Shown here: positions 28,824 through 37,560 of the stretch, one piece after another | How the letters are laid out: the number at the start of each line of letters is the position of its first letter | Position numbering within the stretch: position 1 is the stretch's first letter | Source: Komagataeibacter medellinensis NBRC 3288 | Lineage (GTDB): Bacteria > Pseudomonadota > Alphaproteobacteria > Acetobacterales > Acetobacteraceae | DNA: 64,000 bases | Assembly (NCBI RefSeq): GCF_000182745.2 | Contig: NC_016027.1 | Location: 2,703,001 to 2,767,000 of the forward strand | Direction: 5' to 3' | Translations under genes and position numbers: made by a program | Notes under the pieces: model-generated | What the model was told of the DNA's origin: nothing | Databases searched by the model: none | What the model saw: only the letters and a program-made list of their open reading frames with translations

Positions 28824-29119
28824 CTGGGTCTGTGGCTCCTGTGGCAGGGGTCTGACCGGGCACGATTACGGTGTGTAACGCGCGATGGCACCACAGCATG
28901 CGCGCGCGTGCCTGCGTTCCGTTTCATACTACTCAGAGCAGGATGGAGCGGTGTGTTACAATTGTCACGTCTGTATCAGGATACAGGAAAGCGTGCGACC
29001 TGACGCCGTTGCACACGCTAATTTGGGGTGCGCCGGTCTGGATTGGCACGGGTGATGGTGATACGCGCCAGAAGGTCTGTGCTTCCTGCGCGGGCACCAC
29101 AGCAGAAAGGAACAAGGGC
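28824..29119. other. Divergent intergenic region ttuD / coaA
   Basis: About 300 bases with no supported gene. It holds a 16-bp inverted repeat at 28971-28986 (described separately) and a near-palindrome TTACAATTGTCA at about 28957. It must contain promoters for ttuD (-) and coaA (+), but no clear hexamer pair was identified. Confidence 0.5.
28971..28986. promoter_or_regulatory. 16-bp inverted repeat upstream of coaA
   Basis: CTGTATC-AG-GATACAG has perfect 7-bp arms. It lies in the divergent ttuD/coaA gap, about 135 bases before the coaA start and 150 before ttuD, a position suited to an operator. No regulator assigned. Confidence 0.4.
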
Positions 29120-30100
29120 ATGGAGAACTGTGTGCTGGACGCGGCGCGTCCTGTCCTCTCCACGCATCCTTCCCCCGGCATGGTGCAGCCTTACATGATC
29201 TTTCCCCGCCCCGAATGGGCGGCGTTGCGTGCCAATGTGCCGCAATCGCTGGGGGAGGCGGATATCGCATCGCTGCGCGGACGGAACGAGCCGGTCTCGC
29301 TGGAGGATATAAGCGAGATTTATCTGCCGCTGTCGCGCCTGCTCAACTTGCATGTCATGGCAAGCCGTGGGCTGAACAACATGGTCAAGAGCGCCTTCAT
29401 GGGCGCGCCCGCCGTGACCACGCCGTTCGTGATCGGTATTGCAGGCAGCGTGGGGGTGGGCAAGAGCACGTTCGCCCGCCTGCTGCAGGCCGTGCTGGCG
29501 CGCTGGCCGGACCATCCCAATGTGGCGCTGGTCACCACGGATGGCTTCCTGCATTCCACGCGGGAGCTGGAGGCGCGCAATCTCATGCACCGCAAGGGCT
29601 TTCCCGAAAGTTATGACCTGCGGCAGATGATCGCCTTCCTTGGCGCGCTCAAGGCGGGGGAGCACAACCTGCGCGTGCCCGTTTATTCGCATGAAGCGTA
29701 TGATATCGTGCCCGGTCGTTATCAGATAATCGACCAACCCGATATCCTGATCTTCGAGGGGCTGAACGTCCTGCAGACCGTGTCTGAACAGCCGTTCATG
29801 GCCTCTGACTTCTTTGACTTCTCGATCTATCTCGATGCCGATACCCAGGTGATCGAGGACTGGTATGTCAAACGCTTCATGCTTTTGCAGCAGACAGCCT
29901 TCCACAAGCCCAACTCCTATTTCCAGCACTATGCCGACCTCTCGCCACAGGAGGCCGAGCGCAAGGCGCGGGATATCTGGCGGCGGATCAACCTGCCCAA
30001 CCTACGGCAGAATATCCTGCCCACGCGCGAACGCGCGCGTGTAATCATGCATAAAAGCCCGAGCCATGCGATTGATACCGTGTGGATGCGCCAGATCTGA
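29120..30100 (+). CDS. coaA: Pantothenate kinase, type I
   Basis: Phosphorylates pantothenate in the first committed step of coenzyme A synthesis. 326 aa, similar to E. coli CoaA. P-loop GSVGVGKST at 109-117, TTDGFLHSTRELEARNLMHRKGFPESYD, PVYSHEAYDIVPG and IFEGLNVLQ are diagnostic. Start chosen at ATG 29120 (MENCVLDAARP), behind an AAAGGAACAAGGG stretch; the frame is open far upstream but without family character. Followed by a repeat copy. Confidence 0.96.
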   Translation: MENCVLDAARPVLSTHPSPGMVQPYMIFPRPEWAALRANVPQSLGEADIASLRGRNEPVSLEDISEIYLPLSRLLNLHVMASRGLNNMVKSAFMGAPAVTTPFVIGIAGSVGVGKSTFARLLQAVLARWPDHPNVALVTTDGFLHSTRELEARNLMHRKGFPESYDLRQMIAFLGALKAGEHNLRVPVYSHEAYDIVPGRYQIIDQPDILIFEGLNVLQTVSEQPFMASDFFDFSIYLDADTQVIEDWYVKRFMLLQQTAFHKPNSYFQHYADLSPQEAERKARDIWRRINLPNLRQNILPTRERARVIMHKSPSHAIDTVWMRQI

Positions 30101-30115
30101 GATTGGTACGGACAT

Positions 30116-30199
30116 CAAAGGTTTTTCGGGTGTCGCCTTTTTTCAAATAAAGTGACGTTCCCTGAAGCTTTTCGGGAAAAGCTCCACCAAAAACTTCTT
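30116..30199 (+). repeat. Dispersed palindromic element, copy 4
   Basis: Starts CAAAGGTTTTTCGGGTGTCGCC; first hairpin GTCGCC..AAAGTGAC, second hairpin AAGCTTTTC / GAAAAGCTC; ends with the intact right terminal repeat CACCAAAAACTTC. Same orientation as copy 6. Lies between convergent coaA and aldA. A further A/T-loop fragment at about 30220-30240 (GGCGGGCTTTTTGAAAAA) may be a remnant of a second copy. Confidence 0.8.
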
Positions 30200-30328
30200 T
30201 ATGACCGGTCCGGTTCCCAAAGGCGGGCTTTTTGAAAAATGTCCGTGCCGGCCAGATCCATCGGGAATGGGATTGCCATCGGCGCTCTCGCGCGGTGCGT
30301 AGGCGCGGCGCATTGGGCGCAACTAACC

Positions 30329-30366
30329 AGAAAACAAAGGCGGCCCGGATCGCTCCGGGCCGCCAT
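30329..30366 (-). terminator. Intrinsic terminator for the aldehyde dehydrogenase gene
   Basis: Perfect 11-bp GC stem GGCGGCCCGGA (30339-30349) with TCCGGGCCGCC (30354-30364), loop TCGC. On the minus strand the stem is followed by TTTGTTTTC, giving a terminator 24 bases after the stop. Confidence 0.85.
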
Positions 30367-30390
30367 GGTGTGTAACCATGCGTATGTGGT

Positions 30391-31839
30391 TCAGGCGTTC
30401 AGGTAGACAGTCTTGGTATCGACATAGGCCTCAAGGCCGTACTGCCCATCCTCCCCACCCAGGCCGCTATCGCCATAACCGTGGTGGAAGCCCTGTGCTG
30501 CTTCACCACCTTCGCGGTTGACGTAAATCTCGCCAAAGTTGAGTTCAGCGGTCATCCGCATGATGTATTTCAGGTTCTGCGTGAACATGTAGGCGGACAG
30601 ACCATAGCGGGAATTGTTGGCCTGCGCGATGGCATCATCAAAGTCCCGGACGCGGATGAGCGACAGCACAGGGCCGAACACCTCATTGCGTACGATGTCC
30701 ATATCCTCCTTCACGTTGGTCAGTAGCGTGGGGGCATAGAAATTGCCCTTGTCGTACTCGCCGCCTGTCAGGCGTCTGCCGCCCAGTTCCACCTTCGCAC
30801 CCTGCTCGACAGCACGGCGGACCATATCGTCCACCTTCTTCAGTTCGTCGGCACTGATCTTGGGGCCCATGTCGGTGCTGTCATCCAGCGGGTTACCGGT
30901 TTTCAGCGCCGCTACCTTCGTATGCAGGCGCTTGAGGAATTCGTCATATACGGCAGTGTGCACATAAGTGCGCTCATTGGCGGTGCAGACCTGCCCGCAG
31001 TTCATGAAGCGCGCGGCCACGGCGGCATTCACGGCGGCATCGATATCCGCATCTTCCATGACAATGAAAGGCGCCTTGCCACCCAGTTCCAGCCTCACTT
31101 CCTTCAGCCCTTCCGATGCGGCGGCCATGATCTTGCGCCCGGCCGGGGTGCTGCCGGTCATGGTGATGAGCTTCGTGATCGGATTGACCACCAGCGCGTT
31201 GCCCACGATGGCGCCACCGCCGGTCACTACATTGAATACGCCTTTGGGGAATCCGGCCTCTACCGTCAGTTCCGCAAGCGCAAGGGTGGCGAGTGGTGTC
31301 AGTTCATGCGGTTTTATGACAAAGGTGTTGCCTGCCGCTATGACCGGTCCAAGTTTGCGCGCGGTTAGCGCCAGCGGAAAATTCCATGCCGAGATCCCGG
31401 CCACCACGCCATGGGGAATTTTCTCGATCAGGATCTTCTCGCCCGGCCGACTGCCGGGAATGATGTTGCCCTCAAGCCTGCGGACGTTCTCGGCGGCGAA
31501 GCGGATGAGCTGGATGGCGAAATTGACCTCGATGCGGGCTTCCTTCAGCGGCTTACCATTTTCGGATGTGATGATGCGGGCCAGTTTTTCCGCATCGCGC
31601 CGGATCAGTTCGATCAGACGGTACAGGTAATCCGCCCGCTCGGTCGCCACCAGCCGACTCCAGGCGGGAAAGGCGTCGCGGGCCGTATGCAGGGCACGTT
31701 CCACATCGGCTTCGCCCGCTATGGCCACTTGGGCCAGTACTGCGCCGGTAGCGGGGTTTTTGATGGTGTCATGGTCTGGATTATCGGCTCTGGTCCATTC
31801 ACCACCGATGAACAGATCGTAGGTTTTCAGCTCAGCCAT
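30391..31839 (-). CDS. aldA: NAD-dependent aldehyde dehydrogenase (AldA-like)
   Basis: 482 aa soluble aldehyde dehydrogenase, collinear with E. coli lactaldehyde/glycolaldehyde dehydrogenase AldA. SAWNFPLALTARKLGPVIAAGNTFVIKP (150-177) binds NAD; catalytic Glu251 is in LELGGKAPF and Cys285 in CGQVCTANER; the C-terminal INREGGEAAQGFHHG-like segment matches AldA. Likely oxidises short hydroxy- or oxo-aldehydes such as lactaldehyde or glycolaldehyde to acids; substrate not proven. Downstream of the ferritin-like gene on the same strand. Confidence 0.9.
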   Translation of the reverse strand: MAELKTYDLFIGGEWTRADNPDHDTIKNPATGAVLAQVAIAGEADVERALHTARDAFPAWSRLVATERADYLYRLIELIRRDAEKLARIITSENGKPLKEARIEVNFAIQLIRFAAENVRRLEGNIIPGSRPGEKILIEKIPHGVVAGISAWNFPLALTARKLGPVIAAGNTFVIKPHELTPLATLALAELTVEAGFPKGVFNVVTGGGAIVGNALVVNPITKLITMTGSTPAGRKIMAAASEGLKEVRLELGGKAPFIVMEDADIDAAVNAAVAARFMNCGQVCTANERTYVHTAVYDEFLKRLHTKVAALKTGNPLDDSTDMGPKISADELKKVDDMVRRAVEQGAKVELGGRRLTGGEYDKGNFYAPTLLTNVKEDMDIVRNEVFGPVLSLIRVRDFDDAIAQANNSRYGLSAYMFTQNLKYIMRMTAELNFGEIYVNREGGEAAQGFHHGYGDSGLGGEDGQYGLEAYVDTKTVYLNA

Positions 31840-31908
31840 TGGTAACGGGTCTCCGTTGGTTGGTGTGGGGAAAGGCCCTGCATCCCGCCGTCCTGAACAC
31901 GTAAGGAT

Positions 31909-31940
31909 ATCCTCTGCCCCCTTGGCTGGGGGCAGAGGAT
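31909..31940. terminator. Strong hairpin between ferritin-like and aldA genes
   Basis: Perfect 13-bp stem ATCCTCTGCCCCC (31909-31921) with GGGGGCAGAGGAT (31928-31940), loop TTGGCT. No T tract follows on either strand. Both flanking genes run on the minus strand, so it could be a factor-dependent terminator, an mRNA stabiliser or a partial attenuator for aldA. Confidence 0.5.
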
Positions 31941-31986
31941 GGGCCGACGCGGAAAGGGACAGACAGGAAGGGCGTGCGTGGAGGGA

Positions 31987-32550
31987 TCAGGTCAGGAAGG
32001 GACGGCCCTCATGCGCAACAAGAAGGTCGTGCATATCGGTTGCGTGCTCTTCCTCCTCGGCCAGGATTTTTTCGAGCATGATGCGCGTGGTGGGATCATG
32101 GTCGGCAAAGTAGCGGATCAGTTCGCGGTAATGTTCGATCACCAGCCGTTCGGCCACCAGGTTCTGGCGTACCATCTCGATCAGGTTGCCACCCTTGCCA
32201 TATTCGCTGGCCGAGCGTGTGGCCAGCCCTTCGGGGGAGAGGTTGGGTACACCGCCCAGTTGGTCGATACGCTCTGCCGCCCACATCATGTGGGCGCGCT
32301 CTTCCTTGGCATGGGTGGCAAATTCGGCACCCACGCTTTCGCTGGTAATTCCCTCGACGGAAATGGAATGCATCGTGTAGCGTAGAACACACACAAGTTC
32401 GGTTGCCACCACGGTCTGCAGCAGGTCGATCGCCGTTTTGACATCTCCCTGGTAGGCAGGGGTCAGTGCCCCTTTTTCGATTGCCTTTTTTGCGCGCTCA
32501 CGCAGTGTCTGCACATCGGTCAGGAAAGTGTTTTCACCAGCATTGGTCAT
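31987..32550 (-). CDS. Ferritin-like (bacterioferritin/Dps-type) protein
   Basis: 187 aa four-helix ferritin-like protein. Putative di-iron ligands are visible as Glu in TVVATELVCVLRYT, EERAH in HAKEERAHMMWAAERI, Glu in LVAERLVIEHYREL and EEEEHATDMHDLL. It resembles DPS-like bacterioferritins that store iron or protect against peroxide. ATG 32550 has AAGGGG seven bases upstream; the frame upstream of it is not conserved-looking. Followed on the same strand by aldA and divergent from the GntR regulator. Confidence 0.85.
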   Translation of the reverse strand: MTNAGENTFLTDVQTLRERAKKAIEKGALTPAYQGDVKTAIDLLQTVVATELVCVLRYTMHSISVEGITSESVGAEFATHAKEERAHMMWAAERIDQLGGVPNLSPEGLATRSASEYGKGGNLIEMVRQNLVAERLVIEHYRELIRYFADHDPTTRIMLEKILAEEEEHATDMHDLLVAHEGRPFLT

Positions 32551-32743
32551 GGTGTGCCCCTTGTCAGTTCCACGTGCGCGACAGGGCAAGTGCCTGTTGC
32601 AGATCATTGCTGGAGTAACGGAACCATGGGGAACGGGTTCCCCAAAACGATGGTGACCATGGCAAATCCGGCGTGAAACGGGGGAAATACGTTAAAAATG
32701 GCTTTTTCTCCCTGTTCAGGCGTTGCCATTCACGACCAGACCA

Positions 32744-32763
32744 TTATTGATCCGTATTAATAA
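32744..32763. promoter_or_regulatory. Inverted repeat in the gntR / ferritin divergent region
   Basis: TTATT-N10-AATAA arms with further partial symmetry inside (GAT and GTAT). It lies 31 bases before the GntR gene. GntR-family proteins commonly bind AT-rich inverted repeats near their own promoter, so an autoregulatory operator is inferred. Confidence 0.35.
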
Positions 32764-32794
32764 GACCTATTTGTATTAAGGATGATTGAACGGC

Positions 32795-33472
32795 ATGGTC
32801 GCATTCACCTCGGCCCAGTTTGACAAGCTCCCACGTCGCGCCCTGAGTGAGGAAGCCTATGAACATGTGCGCCGTGGGCTGATCCGTAGCCGGTACCGTT
32901 CGGGTGAACGCCTGGTCCTGCGGCCGCTTGCGGCTGAACTGGGGCTAAGTCCGACCCCGGTGCGCGAGGCGCTGCTACGCCTGGTGTCCGAGCATGCGCT
33001 GGAACTCAATGATCGCAACACCGCCGTGGTGCCCGCCATGACCCAGCGCAGCTTTGCCGAAATCCATGACCTGCGCGTGGATCTGGAAATGCGCCTTGCC
33101 GCCGCCGCCGCCCAGCGTGCGACCGAACATGGCATCGAGGCGCTGGTCATTCTCCAGCATCAGTTCATGGATGCCTCACGCGCGCGTGATGATGGCGGCA
33201 TGGCCGCCTTCAATGCCGATTTCCATACAACGGTGGCGACCATTGCCGAACTGCCGCTTACGGCCACGATCCTGCGCAACCTGTGGATGCGGATTGGCCC
33301 ACTCTACGCGCTGTCACGCCCCATGGTCCAGAGCGAGCATGAAGGCCGCACTCACCCGCATGATGATCTGATCGCAGCCTTGCGCCAGCGCGACGTGACC
33401 GCGGCCCAGCTTGCAGTCACGCGGGATTTCGAGCATGCCCGCCGCTGGATCGAACCCCGCCTGTCGTCCTGA
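32795..33472 (+). CDS. GntR-family transcriptional regulator (FCD subfamily)
   Basis: 225 aa. N-terminal winged helix: ALSEEAYEHVRRGLIRSRYRSGERLVLRPLAAELGLSPTPVREALLRL, followed by an FCD effector domain with LRVDLEMRLAAAAAQRA, FHTTVATIAELP and HDDLIAALRQRD; the Asp/His metal-binding pattern of FCD domains is partly visible (Asp in NADFH, His in HPHDD). Usually senses a carboxylate. Start at ATG 32795 with AAGGA twelve bases upstream; a TTG nine bases earlier is too close to that site. Divergent from the ferritin-like/aldA pair, which is the obvious regulatory target. Confidence 0.88.
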   Translation: MVAFTSAQFDKLPRRALSEEAYEHVRRGLIRSRYRSGERLVLRPLAAELGLSPTPVREALLRLVSEHALELNDRNTAVVPAMTQRSFAEIHDLRVDLEMRLAAAAAQRATEHGIEALVILQHQFMDASRARDDGGMAAFNADFHTTVATIAELPLTATILRNLWMRIGPLYALSRPMVQSEHEGRTHPHDDLIAALRQRDVTAAQLAVTRDFEHARRWIEPRLSS

Positions 33473-33499
33473 CGGTGAGGGGCGGGGGCCCCTGCGCGC

Positions 33500-33778
33500 C
33501 TAGCGGTGGCCGGGGGACTTGATCTGCGGCACCTCGATGTCGATCTCAAGCATCGAGACGGAATTGCCCCGGTCCAGCTTGACCTGCACCTTGTCCTGAT
33601 CAACGGGAATGTGCCGCTTGATCACTTCGAGGATTTCGGCATGTAACTTGTTAAGCAGGTCGGATTCATCTCCGTCGTTGCCCGTGCGCTCGTGCGCCAG
33701 CAAAATCTGCAGGCGATCGCGGGCCACAGGTGCGGATGTTTTCGTGCTGCGCCCGAAAAAAGAGTCGAACAGGCCCAT
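33500..33778 (-). CDS. minE: Cell division topological specificity factor MinE
   Basis: 92 aa. N-terminal membrane/MinD-binding segment ([23 protein letters not shown]) and C-terminal dimer domain ([33 protein letters not shown]). Stimulates MinD ATPase and drives pole-to-pole oscillation of MinCD. Its ATG overlaps the minD stop as TGATG. Last gene of minC-minD-minE and convergent with the GntR gene 28 bases away. Confidence 0.97.
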   Translation of the reverse strand: MGLFDSFFGRSTKTSAPVARDRLQILLAHERTGNDGDESDLLNKLHAEILEVIKRHIPVDQDKVQVKLDRGNSVSMLEIDIEVPQIKSPGHR

Positions 33779-34590
33779 CAGCTTTTCCCCTTGAACAAGC
33801 GCGCGAGCAGGCCCTTGCGTTCTGTCGGCACGGTAACTTCAAGCTTTTCGCCTTCCAGCCTGCGCGCGGCTTCCATATAGGCGCGGGCGGGCGGGCTGTC
33901 GGGGCTGCTTAGGGTAACCGGGGCGCCAAGATTGGAGGCGCGCAGCACTTCCTCGCTTTCGGGAATGATGCCCAGAAGCGGGATTGACAGGATTTCCAGC
34001 ACATCTTCGATCCGCAGCATCTCGCCACGGGCGGCGCGTGCCGGGTCGTAGCGGGTCAGCAGCAGGTGCTTCTCGATCTTGCCACCACCCTTCGCCTTCG
34101 CGGTCGTGCTGTCGAGCATGCCGATGATGCGGTCACTGTCGCGCACGGACGAAACTTCGGGGTTGGTCACCACAATCGCATGGTCGGCATGGTACATGGC
34201 CAGTTGCGCGCCGCGCTCGATCCCGGCCGGGCTGTCACAGATCACCCAGTCGAACTTCTCGCGCAGTTCCTGCATCACCTTGGCCACGCCTTCGGCGGTC
34301 AGGGCATCCTTGTCGCGTGTCTGCGATGCGGGAAGGATGGACAGGGTCTCGACCCGCTTGTCACGGATCAGGGCCTGCGCGAGCTTGGCCTCGCCTTGGA
34401 TTACGTTGATCAGGTCGAACACGACCCGTCTTTCAGCGCCCATGACCAGGTCAAGGTTGCGCAGGCCTACGTCAAAATCGACCACAACCACGTTCTGCCC
34501 GGTCTGTGCCAGTGCCGCGCCCAGGGCCGCAGTGGAGGTTGTCTTGCCAACACCACCCTTGCCTGATGTGACAACCAGCACTTTTGCCAT
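33778..34590 (-). CDS. minD: Septum site-determining ATPase MinD
   Basis: 270 aa ParA/MinD ATPase that binds the inner membrane in its ATP form and recruits MinC. Deviant Walker A KGGVGKTT at 11-18, [27 protein letters not shown], and a C-terminal amphipathic membrane-targeting helix ([11 protein letters not shown]). Start is ATG 34590 ([10 protein letters not shown]) with AAGGA upstream; the longer frame to 34635 is not family-like. Sits between minC and minE. Confidence 0.98.
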   Translation of the reverse strand: MAKVLVVTSGKGGVGKTTSTAALGAALAQTGQNVVVVDFDVGLRNLDLVMGAERRVVFDLINVIQGEAKLAQALIRDKRVETLSILPASQTRDKDALTAEGVAKVMQELREKFDWVICDSPAGIERGAQLAMYHADHAIVVTNPEVSSVRDSDRIIGMLDSTTAKAKGGGKIEKHLLLTRYDPARAARGEMLRIEDVLEILSIPLLGIIPESEEVLRASNLGAPVTLSSPDSPPARAYMEAARRLEGEKLEVTVPTERKGLLARLFKGKS

Positions 34591-34701
34591 GGGGGTGGTT
34601 CCTTGTCCGCTTTTGGGGGGTGTTTTCTTGTTCATGAGCTGATGGATACGCTTTGATGGAGGTGGGCACGCGGATGGCGCGACGGGGATGGGGGTGGGCT
34701 G

Positions 34702-35436
34702 TCAGGCTTTTCGCCCGGGAAAGGCAGGCGCTACAAGCGGCTGCACGACAAGTGTGTCATTTGTAAGAATGATCTGTGCTGGTTTTTCAACATAGCGGGG
34801 ATCGATTTCTTCGGCCGTAATGTAATATCCGTCGATGGCAAGAAGTTCGGCCTGCATGGAATGGGCAAAGATACGTGCATCGGGCTGGCCGTTCATGCCC
34901 GCGATCGCACGCCCCCGCAACGGGCCATAGACATGGATTGACCCACCGGCGGTGATCTCCGCCCCCGACCCCACGGAACCGAGGATGATGATATCCCCAT
35001 CCGGGTTCATGATCACCTGCCCCGAACGGATTGGCTGCTCAATGATCATGGAAGAGGCGCGCGGCACCTCCGCCCCTGGTGGGGCGGCATCATCGGGTAT
35101 GTCCACCGCGCCGGAGGCGCGCCCGCCCATGAAACCCGCCGGCCAGTCCCACTGCGCACAGGCGGCCCAGCCGGGATCGCCGCCTTCTATGCCGATGATG
35201 CGGATGCCGCGCGCACACAGCGCGGGGTAGAGTTCCGCCAGGCCTTCGGTATCGGCCGCCAGCAGGGAAAGGTCCAGAATGACCGGCTTGCCGGCAAAGA
35301 ACGTGCTGGAGCGGGCAATCTGTGCATCCAGCCCGGCCAGCCAGTCCGCCAGCATGGGTTCGGGGGTGAGCACCAGTGCCAGAAACGACCGGCCGCGTGC
35401 ACGGATTTTTGGTGTGGGGCGCAGTTCGTCTGGCAA
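34702..35436 (-). CDS. minC: Septum formation inhibitor MinC
   Basis: 244 aa. N-terminal FtsZ-antagonist domain (RARGRSFLALVLTPEPMLADWLAGLDAQIARSSTFFAGKPVILDLSLL), variable linker, and C-terminal MinD-binding beta helix with Gly turns (IRSGQVIMNPDGDIIILGSVGSGAEITAGGSIHVYGPLRGRAIAG). Start is a TTG at 35436 with AGGA ahead of it; no ATG gives the full domain. First gene of the min operon; 111 bases separate it from minD. Confidence 0.95.
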   Translation of the reverse strand: MPDELRPTPKIRARGRSFLALVLTPEPMLADWLAGLDAQIARSSTFFAGKPVILDLSLLAADTEGLAELYPALCARGIRIIGIEGGDPGWAACAQWDWPAGFMGGRASGAVDIPDDAAPPGAEVPRASSMIIEQPIRSGQVIMNPDGDIIILGSVGSGAEITAGGSIHVYGPLRGRAIAGMNGQPDARIFAHSMQAELLAIDGYYITAEEIDPRYVEKPAQIILTNDTLVVQPLVAPAFPGRKA

Positions 35437-35651
35437 CGTGATCCTGTCCTGATATGGTGGGTGGGCATGCTTTTCGGCTATCGTGCCATGCCCGGACCGT
35501 GGTGGGAAGGTTAGCTTATTATATTAAGGCAAGCCTTGGGGGCCGCACACTCCATTCCTGCACTTTACAGGTATGTTTTTGCATGGGGATCAGGCCCCTG
35601 GCACGCAGTATGGGCTTGGCGAATGGTGGGACAATGGAATAAAGCGGAAAT

Positions 35652-36320
35652 ATGCGTATTCTGTACCATCTCCCCCTTTCGCCCTATTCCCGCAAGGTTC
35701 GTCTGGTGCTGGGTGAAAAACGCCTGCCGTTCGAGCTCAAGACCGAGCGGGTATGGGAGCGCCGCCCGGAATATCTTGACCGCAACCCCGCCGGCACGGT
35801 GCCCATGCTGCAGGAGGAGAATGGCCTGTGCATACCCGATTCGTGGGTGATCTGCGAATATCTGGAGGAAGCCTATCCCGACACTCCCCTGTTGGGCCGC
35901 ACGCTGGCTGAACGGGTGGAAGTGCGCAGGCTTGTGGTGTGGTTTGACGAGAAATTCGGCCGCGAGGTCTCGTGCAGGCTGCTCAATGAAAAGGTGATGA
36001 AGCGCATTTCCGGTCGGGGTAACCCCGATGGCGCGACCCTGCGTATGGCCTATGGCAATATCCGCACCCACCTTTCCTATATCGACTGGCTGGCGGAAAC
36101 GCGGCAGTGGCTGGCGGGTAACATGCTGTCCATGGCGGATTTTGCCGCCGCTGCCCACCTGTCGTGCCTCGACTTCCTTGATGATGTGGACTGGGCGCGC
36201 GCGCCTGCGGCCAAGGACTGGTACGCGCGCGTGAAAAGCCGCCCGTGTTTCCGCTCCCTGCTACAGGACCGCATGACCGGCTTCAACCCGCCCGCCCATT
36301 ATGCGGACCTGGATTTCTAG
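35652..36320 (+). CDS. Glutathione S-transferase family protein
   Basis: 222 aa. N-terminal thioredoxin-like domain with YHLPLSPYSRKVRLVLGEKRLPFEL (Ser at the active-site position), the cis-Pro NPAGTVPMLQ and the glutathione-binding pair DSW (in place of ES). C-terminal helical domain with MADFAAAAHLSCLDFLDDVDW. Conjugating or peroxidase role and substrate unknown. Divergent from minC across an AT-rich gap; the YhiN-like gene follows closely. Confidence 0.9.
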   Translation: MRILYHLPLSPYSRKVRLVLGEKRLPFELKTERVWERRPEYLDRNPAGTVPMLQEENGLCIPDSWVICEYLEEAYPDTPLLGRTLAERVEVRRLVVWFDEKFGREVSCRLLNEKVMKRISGRGNPDGATLRMAYGNIRTHLSYIDWLAETRQWLAGNMLSMADFAAAAHLSCLDFLDDVDWARAPAAKDWYARVKSRPCFRSLLQDRMTGFNPPAHYADLDF

Positions 36321-36324
36321 CGCC

Positions 36325-37560
36325 ATGACATTTCAGGCTGCGGCTGGTTTCGACGCCATCGTGCTGGGGGCCGGGGCAGCGGGTCTTATGGCCGCCGCAA
36401 CAGCGGGGCAAGGGGGCGCGCGCGTCGTGGTGGTGGACCATGCGCAGCATGCCGGGCGCAAGATCCTCATCTCTGGTGGGGGGCGGTGCAATTTCACCAA
36501 CATGGATGCGGGGGCGGGACAGTTCATCTCCGCCAATCCGCATTTTGCCAAGTCGGCACTGGCCCGTTTTACCCCGGCCGATTTCGTAGCCATGGTCCAG
36601 CGTCACCGCATTCCGTGGCACGAGAAGGCGGCGGGTCAACTGTTCTGCGACCGTTCGGCGCGCGATATTGTGGACATGCTGCTGCGCGAATGCCTGAACG
36701 GACAGGTGACCATGCGCCTGTCGCACCGCATCATCGACGTATCGCGTGATGCGGCGGGCCATTACCGGGTTGAGACGGACCATGGCGTGTTCCATGCCCC
36801 CAGCCTGATTGTGGCGACCGGCGGGCTGTCGATTCCCAAACTGGGGGCAACGGGGCTTGCGCATGACCTGGCCCGCCGCTTCGGGCTGCGTGTGGTGGCA
36901 CCCGCACCCGCGCTGGTGCCGCTGACCTTCGGCGCGCAGGACCGCGAATGGATGGAGCCGCTGGCCGGCCTGTCCGCCACGGTTGGCATTACCTGCCATG
37001 CGGGTGAAGGCCGGCAGGCACGGCAGGTTACGTTTCGCGATGGCATGGTCTTTACCCATCGCGGCCTGTCTGGTCCGGTTATCTTGCAGGCGTCATCGTA
37101 CTGGCAGCCGGGGCAGGCGGTTGATATCGACCTGCTGCCCGGCATGGACGCGGCGGCCCGGCTGCTTGAGATCAAGCGCGACCGCCCGCGCGCGGGCAGT
37201 GTGGCCATGCTGTCCATGCTGCTGCCCCAGCGTCTGGCCCAGTTGTTTGCAGGCCAGCACCTGCCGGAAGGGCAGCTTGCGGGCATGCCGGATGCGGTTC
37301 TGCTCAATATGGCGCGGGTGCTGTCCGTCTGGCGGCTCAACCCCCATGGCACCGAAGGTTACGTCAAGGCCGAGGTCACGCGCGGCGGGGTGGATACGGA
37401 CTGTCTTTCCTCGCGTGATATGGAAGCCCGCGATGTGCCCGGCCTGTTCATGGTGGGCGAGGCGGTGGACGTGACCGGCTGGCTGGGTGGTTACAATTTT
37501 CAGTGGGCATGGGCCAGTGGCCGTGCGGCAGGGCAGGCGGTAGCGGAACGCCACGGCTGA
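36325..37560 (+). CDS. FAD-dependent oxidoreductase, HI0933/YhiN family
   Basis: 411 aa flavoprotein. N-terminal dinucleotide-binding VLGAGAAGLMAA, then GRKILISGGGRCNFTN, the mid-chain VATGGLSIPKLGATG, AFxxxGLSGP-type segment FTHRGLSGPVILQASSYW, and a C-terminal FAD contact GEAVDVTGWLGGYNFQWAWASGRAAG. The family is widespread but its reaction is not established. ATG 36325 lies five bases after the GST stop. Its stop overlaps the MBOAT ATG (TGATG). Confidence 0.9.
   Translation: MTFQAAAGFDAIVLGAGAAGLMAAATAGQGGARVVVVDHAQHAGRKILISGGGRCNFTNMDAGAGQFISANPHFAKSALARFTPADFVAMVQRHRIPWHEKAAGQLFCDRSARDIVDMLLRECLNGQVTMRLSHRIIDVSRDAAGHYRVETDHGVFHAPSLIVATGGLSIPKLGATGLAHDLARRFGLRVVAPAPALVPLTFGAQDREWMEPLAGLSATVGITCHAGEGRQARQVTFRDGMVFTHRGLSGPVILQASSYWQPGQAVDIDLLPGMDAAARLLEIKRDRPRAGSVAMLSMLLPQRLAQLFAGQHLPEGQLAGMPDAVLLNMARVLSVWRLNPHGTEGYVKAEVTRGGVDTDCLSSRDMEARDVPGLFMVGEAVDVTGWLGGYNFQWAWASGRAAGQAVAERHG

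Noticed and set aside
33478-33493. AGGGGC-GGGG-GCCCCT hairpin between gntR and minE
   Set aside because: Only 6 bp, with no T tract; could be chance in GC-rich DNA, so not called a terminator.
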